Positions 1 to 8,767 are shown, numbered from the stretch's first letter. The stretch: DNA of 64,000 nt from Burkholderiales bacterium (GCA_019634975.1 JAHCAI010000014.1:40532-104531), one strand, 5' to 3'. Made by a program: numbers and translations. Notes: generated by a model from the letters alone, not told the origin.

Positions 1-140
1 ACCACGTCCTTGCCGGACTGGCCGACCTCGGGCACGAACTCGGCCTTGGCGGCGGGCTTGGCCTGCGCCATGGCGCCGGCAGCAAACAGGGACAGGGCTA
101 ACGCCAGCACGGTGCGGCGCGCGATACTCGATACGTTCAT
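1..140 (-). CDS. Exported protein, N-terminal fragment (possible SAM-dependent methyltransferase)
   Basis: Only the first 46 codons lie in the window; the gene runs off the left edge. It starts at ATG 140-138 with GGAG a few bases upstream. Residues 1-28 form a signal peptide: Arg-Arg at 8-9, a Leu/Ala-rich core, then AGAMAQA. The following stretch, FVPEVGQSGKDVV, resembles the start of exported class I methyltransferase-like proteins of Burkholderiales, where this motif precedes the SAM-binding fold. That fold itself is outside the window, so the function is a recollection-based guess, while the coding call and signal peptide are read directly. Confidence 0.55.
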   Translation of the reverse strand, partial: MNVSSIARRTVLALALSLFAAGAMAQAKPAAKAEFVPEVGQSGKDV

Positions 141-611
141 TGCGGTCTCCGGAAGAATGGCCAGCTCGCGACGGAAACCGGCTCCGTCCGACGCCATGGC
201 TGGATGGTAAATGGCTGCCGCGAGATGATACCGGATTCAGCGGCGCGCGGAGGGCCGGCGCCACGCCGGAATGTCATCCATTCATGACAGACATGCGATG
301 ACGGGATGGCCAGCGGCGACCGCTCCTGCACGCCCGGGCAAGCCTCCCCGCGGGGGCGCAGGATATCTTCAATGCGTGGCCCGCGCAGGCGCGGATGTCC
401 GCGAAATGTGCGCGGTGAACGATGTTCCCCGTGGTCCTTCGTATCGCGTGCCGGCTTGACTTGGGTGACAAAAATGATTTATTCCTGGCCTTAACGGCGC
501 ACGATCGCCAGCCGAGCCCATCGCTCGTCCCAACAATCAGGTTCATGCGCGTTGCTGCATCTCCCGCGGCGCTGACGCGATACCGCGCATGAGGCAAGGA
601 GAGGATCCTGC
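141..611. other. Intergenic region between divergent genes
   Basis: This 471-base gap separates the leftward exported protein from the rightward amidase operon, so it should hold both promoters. A TTGACT at 456-461 followed about 17 bases later by the AT-rich TTATTC is a weak sigma70 candidate for the rightward operon. A possible 15-codon leader peptide (545-592) precedes the strong AAGGAGAGG ribosome site at 596-604. No convincing protein gene or structured RNA was seen. Confidence 0.4.
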
Positions 612-815
612 ATGAAGCAGCTGTCGCCCGAAGAACTGTCTGAAGCGCGCCGGCTGGCCCGTCAGCTTGGCCTGGACCGCATTGCCGATTCCGATCTGGC
701 GATGCTGCTGAATGCGGCAAAGCTCGCAGACGCCCGTCGCGGCGCACTGGATGTCGCCAGCCTGTCCCCCGCGGACGAGCCGGCACATGTCTTCGTGCTG
801 CCGGGAACGAGGTGA
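612..815 (+). CDS. AtzG/GatC-like small subunit of amidase
   Basis: A 67-residue protein that looks like the AtzG (DUF4089) type of GatC-related small subunit. It has a short helical N-terminal part (LSPEELSEARRLARQLGL) and ends in DEPAHVF plus a few residues, the tail typical of this family. In the cyanuric-acid pathway, AtzG binds and stabilises the amidase AtzE, and this gene sits in the matching place: its TGA overlaps the GTG start of the amidase at 812 (GTGA). Start ATG 612 has AAGGAGAGG seven bases upstream. The family call rests on size, tail motif and context; the real substrate is unknown. Confidence 0.7.
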   Translation: MKQLSPEELSEARRLARQLGLDRIADSDLAMLLNAAKLADARRGALDVASLSPADEPAHVFVLPGTR

Positions 816-2218
816 AGGCCGTGAGCGAACTCGCCTACCTGAGCATCGCGGAGGCCACCGCGCTGATCCGTGGCAGGAAACTGTCTCCGGTGGAATGGAC
901 GCAGGCACTGATCGCCCGGATCGAGCGGTACGACGGCCGGCTGAACGCCTTCCTGCGCTTCACGCCGGACATTGCACTCGCCGACGCCCGGCGGGCCGAG
1001 GCCGAAATCGCCGCGGGTCAGTGGCGCGGTCCGTTGCACGGCGTGCCTTACGGGCTGAAGGACATCGTCGATTATGCCGGCCTGCCGACCACCGCGCACT
1101 CGGCCATCCTGAAAGACAATGTCGCAACGCAGGACGCCTTTGTCACCCAGAAACTGCGCGCGGCCGGCGCGGTGTTCATGGGCAAGCTCTCCACCCATGA
1201 GTTCGCTCTCGGCGGCCCCTGCTTCGACCTGCCCTGGCCGCCCGCCCGCAATCCATGGAACCGCGACCATTTCTGCGGCGGATCGTCCAGCGGCTCCGGC
1301 GTGGCCACCGCTGCCGGTTTCCTGCCTTTCGCGGTCGGCACCGATACCGGCGGTTCGGTACGCAATCCGTCGACCATGTGCGGCGTCACCGGCATCAAGC
1401 CGACCTACGGCCTGGTCAGCCGGCGCGGCGTGTTCCCCCTCGCCTATTCGCTCGACCACGTCGGACCGCTGACGCGCACCGTGAAGGACAACGCCACAGT
1501 GCTGAACGTTCTTGCAGGCCATGACGGCATGGATCCCGGCAGCGTGGCCAGGCCCGGCGTCGACTACGCCGCCTGGACGGACAAGGGTCTCAAGGGTGTA
1601 CGCATCGGCTGGCTCAGGCATTTTTACCACGAGGACATCAAGGCCGATCCGCAGATGGGCGCAGCAATAGATGCTGCCGTACTGAAAATGGAGGAACTCG
1701 GCGCGTGCGTCAGCGAGGTGAAAACCATTCCGCTCGCGCGCTTCCAGGCCTGTAACCGGGTCATCATGGGCGCCGAATCGTATGCGATCCACCAGAACTG
1801 GCTGCGCGAGCGACCGCAGGACTATGGCGAGATCACCCGCCAGCGTTTTCTCTACGGTGCGATGTACAGTGCCAGCGATTACGTCAACGCGCTGCGGCTG
1901 CGCACCAAATATGCCGCAGACTTCCACGCGCTGTTCAATGACGTGGACGTCGTTGTCACGGCGAGCGCACACGATCCCGCGTGCCGGATCGACGACCACG
2001 AGGCCTGCGAATTCATCTATGGCCGGCAGGCACGCGCGCCTTTCAATGTCACCGGCAGTCCGGCCGTCGCTGTGCCGGCCGGCTTCACTGCGGAAGGCCT
2101 GCCGCTCGGCATACAGATCGTCGCAGCGCCCCATAATGAAGCCATGGTGTACCGGGTTGGTGCGGCCTACGAGGCGGCTACGGACTGGACCCGGCGGCGC
2201 CCGGTGCTGACGGCCTGA
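812..2218 (+). CDS. Amidase-signature hydrolase (AtzE/GatA-like)
   Basis: Cytosolic amidase-signature enzyme of 468 residues that hydrolyses a C-N amide bond. The Ser-cisSer-Lys triad is visible: Lys83 in YGLKDI, cis-Ser158 in GGSSSGSG and nucleophile Ser182 in DTGGSVRNP. These have the 24-residue Ser-Ser spacing of the family. GTG 812 overlaps the stop of the AtzG-like gene, implying coupled translation and probably a two-subunit enzyme; GTG 821 is an alternative start. A Bug receptor and a second amidase follow. It could be an AtzE-like carboxybiuret hydrolase, but amidases of this class act on many amides, so the substrate is left open. Confidence 0.88.
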   Translation: MKAVSELAYLSIAEATALIRGRKLSPVEWTQALIARIERYDGRLNAFLRFTPDIALADARRAEAEIAAGQWRGPLHGVPYGLKDIVDYAGLPTTAHSAILKDNVATQDAFVTQKLRAAGAVFMGKLSTHEFALGGPCFDLPWPPARNPWNRDHFCGGSSSGSGVATAAGFLPFAVGTDTGGSVRNPSTMCGVTGIKPTYGLVSRRGVFPLAYSLDHVGPLTRTVKDNATVLNVLAGHDGMDPGSVARPGVDYAAWTDKGLKGVRIGWLRHFYHEDIKADPQMGAAIDAAVLKMEELGACVSEVKTIPLARFQACNRVIMGAESYAIHQNWLRERPQDYGEITRQRFLYGAMYSASDYVNALRLRTKYAADFHALFNDVDVVVTASAHDPACRIDDHEACEFIYGRQARAPFNVTGSPAVAVPAGFTAEGLPLGIQIVAAPHNEAMVYRVGAAYEAATDWTRRRPVLTA

Positions 2219-2363
2219 GCCGGGATGCGTACAGTGCGACGGGGACCATCGACAAAAAAGGCGACGACAGGCCGGCAGGTCTGATTCTTGCTGGGAGGAG
2301 GCAGGTTCGGAACGATCACCAATCCCTCGGTGATCTGCGACAACCTTGAAAACTGGAGGTCAC

Positions 2364-3338
2364 ATGAAAGCAGATTCAAAACGACAGTGGATCACCTCGG
2401 CATTGGTCGCAGCCGTTGCCGCGTTTTCACCGATCACCGCAGGTGCAGCCTGGCCGGAACGGCCGGTGCGCATAGTCGTGCCCTGGGCGCCCGGCGGCAG
2501 CACCGACATCGTCACGCGCATCCTGGCAGCCGACCTCACCAAGCGCCTCGGACAGCAGTTTGTCGTCGAGAATCGCGCGGGTGCCGGCGCCATCGTCGGC
2601 ATGCAGTTCACCGCGCAGCAACCCCCCGACGGCTATACCTTCCTGCTCAATTCGACCGGTTACGGTTACCTGATCAACAAGGGTTCTAACGTCGACCTTG
2701 TGAAGTCCTTTGACTCGGTCGCGATGATCGGGCTTTCCGACAGTGCGCTGGTAGTCAACCCGCACCTGCCGGTGAACACCGTGAAAGACCTGATCGCGCT
2801 GGCGAAAAAACGGCCCGGCGAACTGCTTTATTCGTCCTCCGGCGTGGGCGGCTTTCCGCACATGAACACCGAGCTCTTCAAGCTGATGGCCGGCGTGGAC
2901 ATGACCCACATACCCTTCAAGGGCGGCGGCCCGGCAATCGCTGACACTGCGGCCGGCAACACGCAGTTGCAGATCGGCTCGATTCCCACCGTCATCGGCC
3001 ATGTCCGCGCCAATCGCCTAAAGGCCATTGCCGTCGGCGGATCCAAGCCCAATCCGGCATTGCCCGGACTGCCGACGATCAGCGAGTCCGGGGTTCCCGG
3101 CTACCAGTCGCAGATCTGGTTCGGGCTGTTCGGGCCGAAAGCGCTGCCGTCGGCCATCGTCTCGGCCATGCATGGCGCGGTCAACACTGCCCTCGACACA
3201 CCCGATGTCATCAAGCGGCTCAATGACCAGGGCGTGGATGTGACCAAGATGTCGACGCCTGCGTTTGCCAAGCTGATGGCGTCTGAGCAGGAGAAGTGGG
3301 CCAAGGTCATCAAGGCCGCCAATATCACCGGCGAATGA
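2364..3338 (+). CDS. Bug (tripartite tricarboxylate-type) periplasmic solute receptor
   Basis: 324-residue extracytoplasmic binding protein. A signal peptide ends near SPITAGA, then comes AWPERPVRIVVPWAPGG with the ligand-contacting Asp of GGSTD. ENRAGAG, PPDGYTF and PFKGGGPA are the other family landmarks. ATG 2364 is chosen because GGAGGT lies three bases upstream; an in-frame TTG at 2346 has no ribosome site. Its stop overlaps the ATG of the next amidase (ATGA), so the receptor is translationally tied to that enzyme and probably delivers its substrate or a relative. No TctA/TctB membrane genes accompany it. Confidence 0.9.
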   Translation: MKADSKRQWITSALVAAVAAFSPITAGAAWPERPVRIVVPWAPGGSTDIVTRILAADLTKRLGQQFVVENRAGAGAIVGMQFTAQQPPDGYTFLLNSTGYGYLINKGSNVDLVKSFDSVAMIGLSDSALVVNPHLPVNTVKDLIALAKKRPGELLYSSSGVGGFPHMNTELFKLMAGVDMTHIPFKGGGPAIADTAAGNTQLQIGSIPTVIGHVRANRLKAIAVGGSKPNPALPGLPTISESGVPGYQSQIWFGLFGPKALPSAIVSAMHGAVNTALDTPDVIKRLNDQGVDVTKMSTPAFAKLMASEQEKWAKVIKAANITGE

Positions 3339-4672
3339 CCGGACAAGGGCCCAACCGCATGCCGAAATCATCCGGTCTGATACCCCCGCAAGACAGTCAC
3401 GCCCTGCGGTCCGCGGCAGAAGCCGCAGCAGCAGTCCGCGCCGGGAAATTGACATCGGAGGCCCTGGTATCTGCGTGCCTGGACCGCATCGCGCAACGTG
3501 AGGAAGAGGTCCGCGCATGGGCCTGGATCGACCCCGATCAGGCGCTGGCGCAGGCGCGCGACCGCGACCGCGAGACGCCGCGCTCCTGGCTTCACGGCAT
3601 TCCGGTCGGCATCAAGGACGTCATCGACACCTGCGACATGCCGACCGGCTACGGCTCCCCGATCTATGAGGGCCACCGGCCGGTCACCGACGCCGCCTGC
3701 GTGGCGCAAATCCGCGAACTGGGCGGTGTCATTCTGGGCAAGACCGTGTCGACGGAATTCGCGACGCGCCATCCGAACAAGACCCGCAATCCGCACCGTC
3801 TGGACCGCACGCCGGGCGGGTCCTCGAGCGGCTCGGGTGCCGCCGTCGCGGATTTCATGGTGCCCCTGGCGCTGGGCACGCAGACTTCGTCCTCGGTCAT
3901 CCGGCCCGCAGCCTATTGCGGCGTGGTCGGTTACAAGCCGAGCTTCGGCCTGATCAACCGCGCGGGCCTGAAATTTCTGGCTGAATCGCTGGACACCATC
4001 GGCATCCTGTCGCGCACCGTCACCGATGCCGGCATGCTGGCCTCCCTGTTGTCCGGACTGCCGGCGGGTCCGACAACCTTCACCGCCGGCAAGCCGCCGC
4101 GCATCGGCCTTTGCCGCACGCCGTGGTGGAGCGAAGCCTCGCCACCGGTGCAGCAATCGCTGATGCAGTGCGCCGAGCGCTTTCGCGCGGCCGGAGCCAG
4201 CGTCACCGAGATCGAGTTTCCGGCGGAGTTCGCGGAACTGAACGCGGTGCAGATCCGGCTGAGCTCCTACGAGTTTTTCCGCGCCCTCACCCACGAGCGC
4301 ACCCGGCACCCGGAGCAGATCTCCGACAGCCTGACGCGGCGCATTGCCGCCGGCGGGCAGGTCGGCCGTTCGGAGTACGAGGCTGCAGTGGCCTTCACCC
4401 GGCGCTGCCAGGCCTGGATGGCGGACGCGATGTCCGGCTACGAACTGCTGATGGCGCCCAGCGCGCCCGACGAAGCACCGGACATCTCGGGCACGGGGGA
4501 ACCCACCTTCGGTTTGATGTGGACTCTGCTGCAGATGCCCTGCATGACCCTGCCCTGCGGGTACGGGCCGGCAAGACTGCCGCTGGGCGTGCAGCTGGCG
4601 GCCGCCAGCGGCAACGACCTGGGTCTCTATCGCGATGCGGTCTGGGCCGAACGGGTGCTGGCCAGCCGTTGA
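3335..4672 (+). CDS. Amidase-signature hydrolase with altered nucleophile loop
   Basis: 445-residue amidase-signature protein. Lys94 (VGIKDV), cis-Ser163 (GGSSSGSG) and nucleophile Ser187 are in place, but the two residues before the nucleophile are Ser-Ser (TQTSSSVIRP) where most relatives have Gly-Gly or Ala-Gly forming the oxyanion hole. ATG 3335 overlaps the receptor stop; ATG 3359 and GTG 3296 are alternative starts. It lacks an AtzG-like tail and is shorter than its two neighbours. The substrate is unknown; coupling to the Bug receptor suggests an imported amide. Confidence 0.87.
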   Translation: MTGQGPNRMPKSSGLIPPQDSHALRSAAEAAAAVRAGKLTSEALVSACLDRIAQREEEVRAWAWIDPDQALAQARDRDRETPRSWLHGIPVGIKDVIDTCDMPTGYGSPIYEGHRPVTDAACVAQIRELGGVILGKTVSTEFATRHPNKTRNPHRLDRTPGGSSSGSGAAVADFMVPLALGTQTSSSVIRPAAYCGVVGYKPSFGLINRAGLKFLAESLDTIGILSRTVTDAGMLASLLSGLPAGPTTFTAGKPPRIGLCRTPWWSEASPPVQQSLMQCAERFRAAGASVTEIEFPAEFAELNAVQIRLSSYEFFRALTHERTRHPEQISDSLTRRIAAGGQVGRSEYEAAVAFTRRCQAWMADAMSGYELLMAPSAPDEAPDISGTGEPTFGLMWTLLQMPCMTLPCGYGPARLPLGVQLAAASGNDLGLYRDAVWAERVLASR

Positions 4673-4706
4673 CCGTCACTCATCGCCGGTACGGCCCGAA
4701 CCGGAA

Positions 4707-6353
4707 TCAGTCAAACCGGAACACCAGCGAGGGTTGTTCCATCAGTCCGCGCGCGCGGCGCATGCGCCCGGCCATCGCCAGTGCATGGGGTGCCGTTTCC
4801 AGCAGGATCATCATCTGCCGCTCATCAAGTCGAAGTCCCGCCTGCCGGGCCATCCGCTCGACATGGGACTGCATCGCCGCGTCCAGTAATGAAGGCCGGG
4901 GCTCGTTCGCCTTGAGGTCCGGCAGCGGCGGGGCATCGCCCTCGACCAGCGGCGGTCGGCGCAGGTGCCAGTCGGTAGCCTGCTGGAAGGCATGGCCGGC
5001 CTGCAGCACGCGCGCATCGTCGCCCGGCCGCCCGATCAGCTGCATGCCCAGCGGCAGGCCTCCGCTGCTGCTGCCGCAGGGCAGCGCGAGCGCCGGAGTA
5101 CGCCCGGTGTTCGACGGCGTGCAGACATTGCTCTTAAGCCAGAAATTCTCGGTGCGGTAGTCTTCGAAGCGCGGAGCGGGTCCGAAGCCGCTGGCGAGCA
5201 GTACATCAAAACGGTCGAAGACCGGGCGCAGATCCTCAAGGTAGCGCCGATGCTCGCGCAAGGCCTGGACGTAATCGGCTGACTGGAACAGGCAGGCCGG
5301 CAGCGCCCGGCCGAGGAAATCGCGGCCGAATTTTCCCGGGCTGCGGATCAGGTTCTCCTGATGGATCGAAAAAATCTCGCTTTCGGCGATGATCACCTTG
5401 ATGTCAAAGCCGTCCTGGACGGGTCGGATCCTGCAGCTGTCGATGCTGGCGCCGAGATCGCGGAAAACCGACACCGCCTCTTCCAGCGCGCGGGCATGCT
5501 CGGGGACCGCCGGAATGTCCTCTTCCCAGTAATGGCGCAACACCCCGATGCGCAGGCCTTTGAGCGGCCCGTTGAGGCGGCCGCGGAAATCCACGGGTTC
5601 ATGGCGGATGCTGCCCGGATCGGCCGGATCGTACCCGGCGATCGCCTGCAGCAGGATCGCGCAATCCTCGACGCTGCGCGCCATCGGGCCGCAGTGGTCG
5701 AAGGTAAAGGAGTTCGGCATCACTCCGGCACGGCTCACCATCCCGTAAGTGGGCATGAAGCCGGTGATCCCGCAGAACGACGCCGGGCCGCGGATCGAGC
5801 CGCCGGTATCTGAACCCATCGCCGCCGGAACAAAACCCGCCGCCAGCGCGGCCGCCGAGCCGCTGGATGATCCCCCGGTGAACCGCGACAGGTCCCAGGG
5901 ATTGCGTGACGGCGGCCAAGGCAGGTCGAAGGAGGGTCCGCCATGCGCGAACTCGTGGGTCTGCAGCTTGCCCAGCAGGATGGCACCGGCTTCGCGCAGC
6001 CTGCGCGCAACCGTGCAGTCCTGCGCCGGCACATGGTCCGCACACACGGCCGAACCGCCCGAGGTCAGGATGCCTGCAGTCTCGTAGATATCCTTCAGGC
6101 CGAAAGGCATGCCGTGCAATGGACCCCGGTACTGCCCGCGCCTGATATCCCGCTCGGCCTCACGCGCGGCGGCCAGCGCTGGCTCCGCCGTCAGTGTGAT
6201 GAAGGCCTGCACTCGCCGGTCCAGCCGGTCTATGCGTTTCAGCAGCGCCTCCGTGAACTCCACCGGTGACAGCCCGCCCGATTCGATAAGCGACGCCGCT
6301 TCGGCTATGGAAAGGTAGTGCATGTCGTTCACGTCCATCAACAATGCCCCCAT
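4707..6353 (-). CDS. Amidase-signature hydrolase with fused C-terminal AtzG-like module
   Basis: 548-residue amidase with triad Lys87 (FGLKDI), cis-Ser162 (GGSSSGSA) and Ser186 (SDTGGSIRGP). It closely resembles the amidase at 812-2218 (same LSIAEA start, LPWPPxRNPW loop). Residues about 475-548 form an extra helical tail ending EQPSLVFRFD, like the free AtzG-like protein at 612-815, so this appears to be a single-chain version of that two-protein enzyme. ATG 6338, preceded by GGGGG, is an equally possible start. It is the last gene of a leftward run after the amidohydrolase, 42 bases away. Confidence 0.85.
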   Translation of the reverse strand: MGALLMDVNDMHYLSIAEAASLIESGGLSPVEFTEALLKRIDRLDRRVQAFITLTAEPALAAAREAERDIRRGQYRGPLHGMPFGLKDIYETAGILTSGGSAVCADHVPAQDCTVARRLREAGAILLGKLQTHEFAHGGPSFDLPWPPSRNPWDLSRFTGGSSSGSAAALAAGFVPAAMGSDTGGSIRGPASFCGITGFMPTYGMVSRAGVMPNSFTFDHCGPMARSVEDCAILLQAIAGYDPADPGSIRHEPVDFRGRLNGPLKGLRIGVLRHYWEEDIPAVPEHARALEEAVSVFRDLGASIDSCRIRPVQDGFDIKVIIAESEIFSIHQENLIRSPGKFGRDFLGRALPACLFQSADYVQALREHRRYLEDLRPVFDRFDVLLASGFGPAPRFEDYRTENFWLKSNVCTPSNTGRTPALALPCGSSSGGLPLGMQLIGRPGDDARVLQAGHAFQQATDWHLRRPPLVEGDAPPLPDLKANEPRPSLLDAAMQSHVERMARQAGLRLDERQMMILLETAPHALAMAGRMRRARGLMEQPSLVFRFD

Positions 6354-6395
6354 CGAATGTTTCGAATGGCCAGCCAGCGCGTGACCCAGCTGCTC

Positions 6396-7241
6396 CTAGC
6401 GGGTCACTGTCGGCTTCCAGCCATAAGCTTTCGCGCAGGCTCCACCCATCAGCATTGCCCGCTCGCCGTCACTGATGCGGTCGGTCAGGCGGAAAGGCTC
6501 CACCGCCTGCTCATAGTTGACGACCGCGTAGGCGCGGGTCCAGTCGGTGCCCCACAGGCAGCGCTCGAAGCCCCAGGCGTCGAACACGCGTGCCAGCGGG
6601 TCCCAGATGTCCGGGTAGGGATAGGGCTCCTGTGACAGCGTGCAGACGCCGCTGACCTTGATCACCAGGTTGTCGCGCTTTGCCAGGTCCAGCACCTTGG
6701 GCAGGTCGGCCCAGGGTTCGGCTGCCCGCGCCGCGGGTTCGTGCGGCTGCAGGATGCCGAGGTGGTCGAGGATGAAACGCGTCCCGGGATGGCGGTCGAT
6801 CAGCGCGGCGCCCGCATCGAGGTTGCCCCAGCACAGGATGTTGACCGGAAAGCCGTGGCGCGCCGCGGCGCGCAGCATGCGATCGAGCCCGGCATGGCCG
6901 ACGCGGTGCGGCGAGTCCGGCTTCATCAGCGTGCGGATGCCGACCGTGCCCGGCGTCTTTTTCCATTCGGCGACGACATCCTCCACCGCCGGATCATCCG
7001 GATCCACCGGCTTGACCAGGCCGAACTTGCCGGGATGCGCCCGCTGCACTTCGACCGCATAACTCGCGTCGTAGCCGTACATCGAAAACGATGAGATGAA
7101 GATCGCCCCGTCGACGCCCACCCGGTCCATTGCCGCAACCATTTCGTCGCCGGTGGCCGAGGGCGGCCAGTTCGGCACGGTGCGCCAGGGACGTTGCGGG
7201 GTGTTGGCCTCGTAGGCGTGGATCTGCGAATCGATGATCAT
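6396..7241 (-). CDS. TIM-barrel metal-dependent amidohydrolase (amidohydrolase-2 family)
   Basis: 281-residue cytosolic hydrolase of the COG3618 type, related to lactone hydrolases such as 2-pyrone-4,6-dicarboxylate lactonase. The N-terminal IIDSQIHA supplies the first-strand Asp/His pair; FILDHLG and LWGTDWTR are the later barrel-strand motifs with His and Asp. ATG 7241 is chosen because the domain begins at residue 2 and CCGGAG lies upstream. It stands between the FKBP gene (25 bases) and the fused amidase (42 bases), suggesting co-transcription and consecutive steps in amide or lactone breakdown. Confidence 0.82.
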   Translation of the reverse strand: MIIDSQIHAYEANTPQRPWRTVPNWPPSATGDEMVAAMDRVGVDGAIFISSFSMYGYDASYAVEVQRAHPGKFGLVKPVDPDDPAVEDVVAEWKKTPGTVGIRTLMKPDSPHRVGHAGLDRMLRAAARHGFPVNILCWGNLDAGAALIDRHPGTRFILDHLGILQPHEPAARAAEPWADLPKVLDLAKRDNLVIKVSGVCTLSQEPYPYPDIWDPLARVFDAWGFERCLWGTDWTRAYAVVNYEQAVEPFRLTDRISDGERAMLMGGACAKAYGWKPTVTR

Positions 7242-7266
7242 GGTGTTGAGGACTCCGGTGAGTGGA

Positions 7267-7722
7267 TTAACGCACGCCGAGCAACTGCACCTCAAACACC
7301 AGCGTCGCGTTCGGCGGAATGACGCCGCCCGCGCCGCGCGCGCCATAGGCGATCGCCGGCGGGCAGGTCAGGCGCGCCGCGCCGCCGACCCTCATCATGC
7401 CCACGCCCTCGGTCCAGCACTTGATCACGCCGTTCAGCGGAAACTCGATCGGCTCGCCGCGGCTGAAGGAGCTGTCGAACTCCTTGCCGTTGGGGAACAT
7501 GCCGCGGTAATGCACTTTCACCGTCGAGGTCGGCGAGGGCTGCGTGCCCCTGCCTTCCTTCACCATCTCGATCACCAGGCCACTGGGCAGCGTTCTCGCG
7601 GCAGAACCGGCGGGAGCAGCAGGCCCGGTTTGCGCCGGAGCCGGCGTCGCCACCAGTGCCATCACCATTACAGCCGGGCCAAGCATGCGGCACATTTCGA
7701 ATGCTGAACTTTTGAGTGTCAT
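7267..7722 (-). CDS. FKBP-type peptidyl-prolyl isomerase, exported
   Basis: 151-residue periplasmic prolyl isomerase. A signal peptide (MTLKSSAFEMCRMLGPAVMV to PAPAQ) is followed by one FKBP domain: VKVHYRGMFPNGKEFDSSF, then EFPLNGVIKCWTEG and IPPNATLVFEVQLLGV to the end. ATG 7722 has GGAAG eight bases upstream; ATG 7734, three bases after the preceding diguanylate cyclase ORF, is an alternative. It lacks the N-terminal dimerisation domain of FkpA/Mip, so it is a minimal FKBP. It is probably co-transcribed with the diguanylate cyclase. Confidence 0.88.
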   Translation of the reverse strand: MTLKSSAFEMCRMLGPAVMVMALVATPAPAQTGPAAPAGSAARTLPSGLVIEMVKEGRGTQPSPTSTVKVHYRGMFPNGKEFDSSFSRGEPIEFPLNGVIKCWTEGVGMMRVGGAARLTCPPAIAYGARGAGGVIPPNATLVFEVQLLGVR

Positions 7723-7735
7723 CCTGTCTTCCATG

Positions 7736-8767
7736 TCACGGGGTAAATCTGACGACCCGGTTGCGGCCTTCGCGTTTCGCGACGTACATCGCGCGGTCGG
7801 CGCGGGCCTGGATGGCGTCGATGCTGCGGCCATCCTCGGGATAGCAGGCGAGGCCGATGCTGACGCTGGTCGCGAGCCACTTTCCGTCGATTTCCACCTG
7901 CCCTTCGCTGACCGCACGCACTATCCGCTGTGCCACCTCCGCCGCGCGTTCCGGCGAGGTCTCCGGGAGAAGCACGACGAACTCGTCGCCACCGTAGCGC
8001 GCCAGCACGTCGGTCTGGCGCAGTTCGTCAGCGATGCTTTTCGCCACCAGCTTGATCAGGCGGTTGCCGGCCTCGTGCCCGTGCCCGTCGTTGATTTCCT
8101 TGAGGTTGTCGGCATCAATCATCAGCAAACTTGCGGGACGGCTGTAGCGTACCGCCTGGGCGAAGAGACGGTCGACAACGATGCTGAAGCCGCGCATGTT
8201 GTAGAGACCCGTGAGTTCGTCGGTTTCCGCCAGGAGGCGCGCCTGGTTCAGGCCGTAACGGATATCGGCGGAAAACATGGTGGTGATGTAGGCCACCAGG
8301 ATCATCGGCGCAAGCTGGCCTGCGAGGCCGCCAATGTAGGCCAGAGTGAGCATCGAGCCCGAAGAATGCTCGCCCAGCAGCATGAAGCAGGCAACGATCA
8401 GCATCATCACGAGCATCGTCGCGATCTTGCCCAGGGTGAGCGCACTGGTGATGATCACAAGCAGGTAGGTGTTGATCAGCGGGCTCGCAAGCTTGCCGGT
8501 GAACCACAACACCCAGGTTATGAACAGCATCATGCCGAAGGTCTCGATCGCGATTTTCCAGCGTGATTCGGCCTTGTAAAAATTTGCATAGCGGAAGCTC
8601 ATCACGAACGCGGCATAGAAAAACAGCCCGGTCGTAATGGCGACCCTGTCGTCGGCAGCGGGACCCTCAAAGATCTGGTACAGCAGCACCAGCACCAGCA
8701 GCAGCCACTCGATCTCGGCCACAGTGCGCGATACCCCCCGCAACTCCTCCTGCGCGATGCTCGGCAT
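7736..8767 (-). CDS. Membrane diguanylate cyclase (GGDEF)
   Basis: 343-residue inner-membrane enzyme that makes cyclic di-GMP from two GTP. Residues 20-165 carry several hydrophobic segments, then a GGDEF domain runs from about 175 to the end. The active-site GGDEF is intact at 259-263, and an RxxD (Arg250-Asp253) lies five residues before it, the inhibitory I-site that gives product feedback. No EAL domain is present. Start ATG 8767 has CAGGAG ten bases upstream. The membrane region resembles no sensor family I recognise, so the input signal is unknown. Confidence 0.92.
   Translation of the reverse strand: MPSIAQEELRGVSRTVAEIEWLLLVLVLLYQIFEGPAADDRVAITTGLFFYAAFVMSFRYANFYKAESRWKIAIETFGMMLFITWVLWFTGKLASPLINTYLLVIITSALTLGKIATMLVMMLIVACFMLLGEHSSGSMLTLAYIGGLAGQLAPMILVAYITTMFSADIRYGLNQARLLAETDELTGLYNMRGFSIVVDRLFAQAVRYSRPASLLMIDADNLKEINDGHGHEAGNRLIKLVAKSIADELRQTDVLARYGGDEFVVLLPETSPERAAEVAQRIVRAVSEGQVEIDGKWLATSVSIGLACYPEDGRSIDAIQARADRAMYVAKREGRNRVVRFTP

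Noticed and set aside
545..592. A 15-codon possible leader peptide before the AtzG-like gene
   Set aside because: No ribosome site of its own and no attenuator-like hairpins; too short to support.
662..2134. A 490-codon minus-strand frame opposite the first amidase
   Set aside because: The amidase has an intact catalytic triad on the plus strand; the antisense frame has no recognisable domain.
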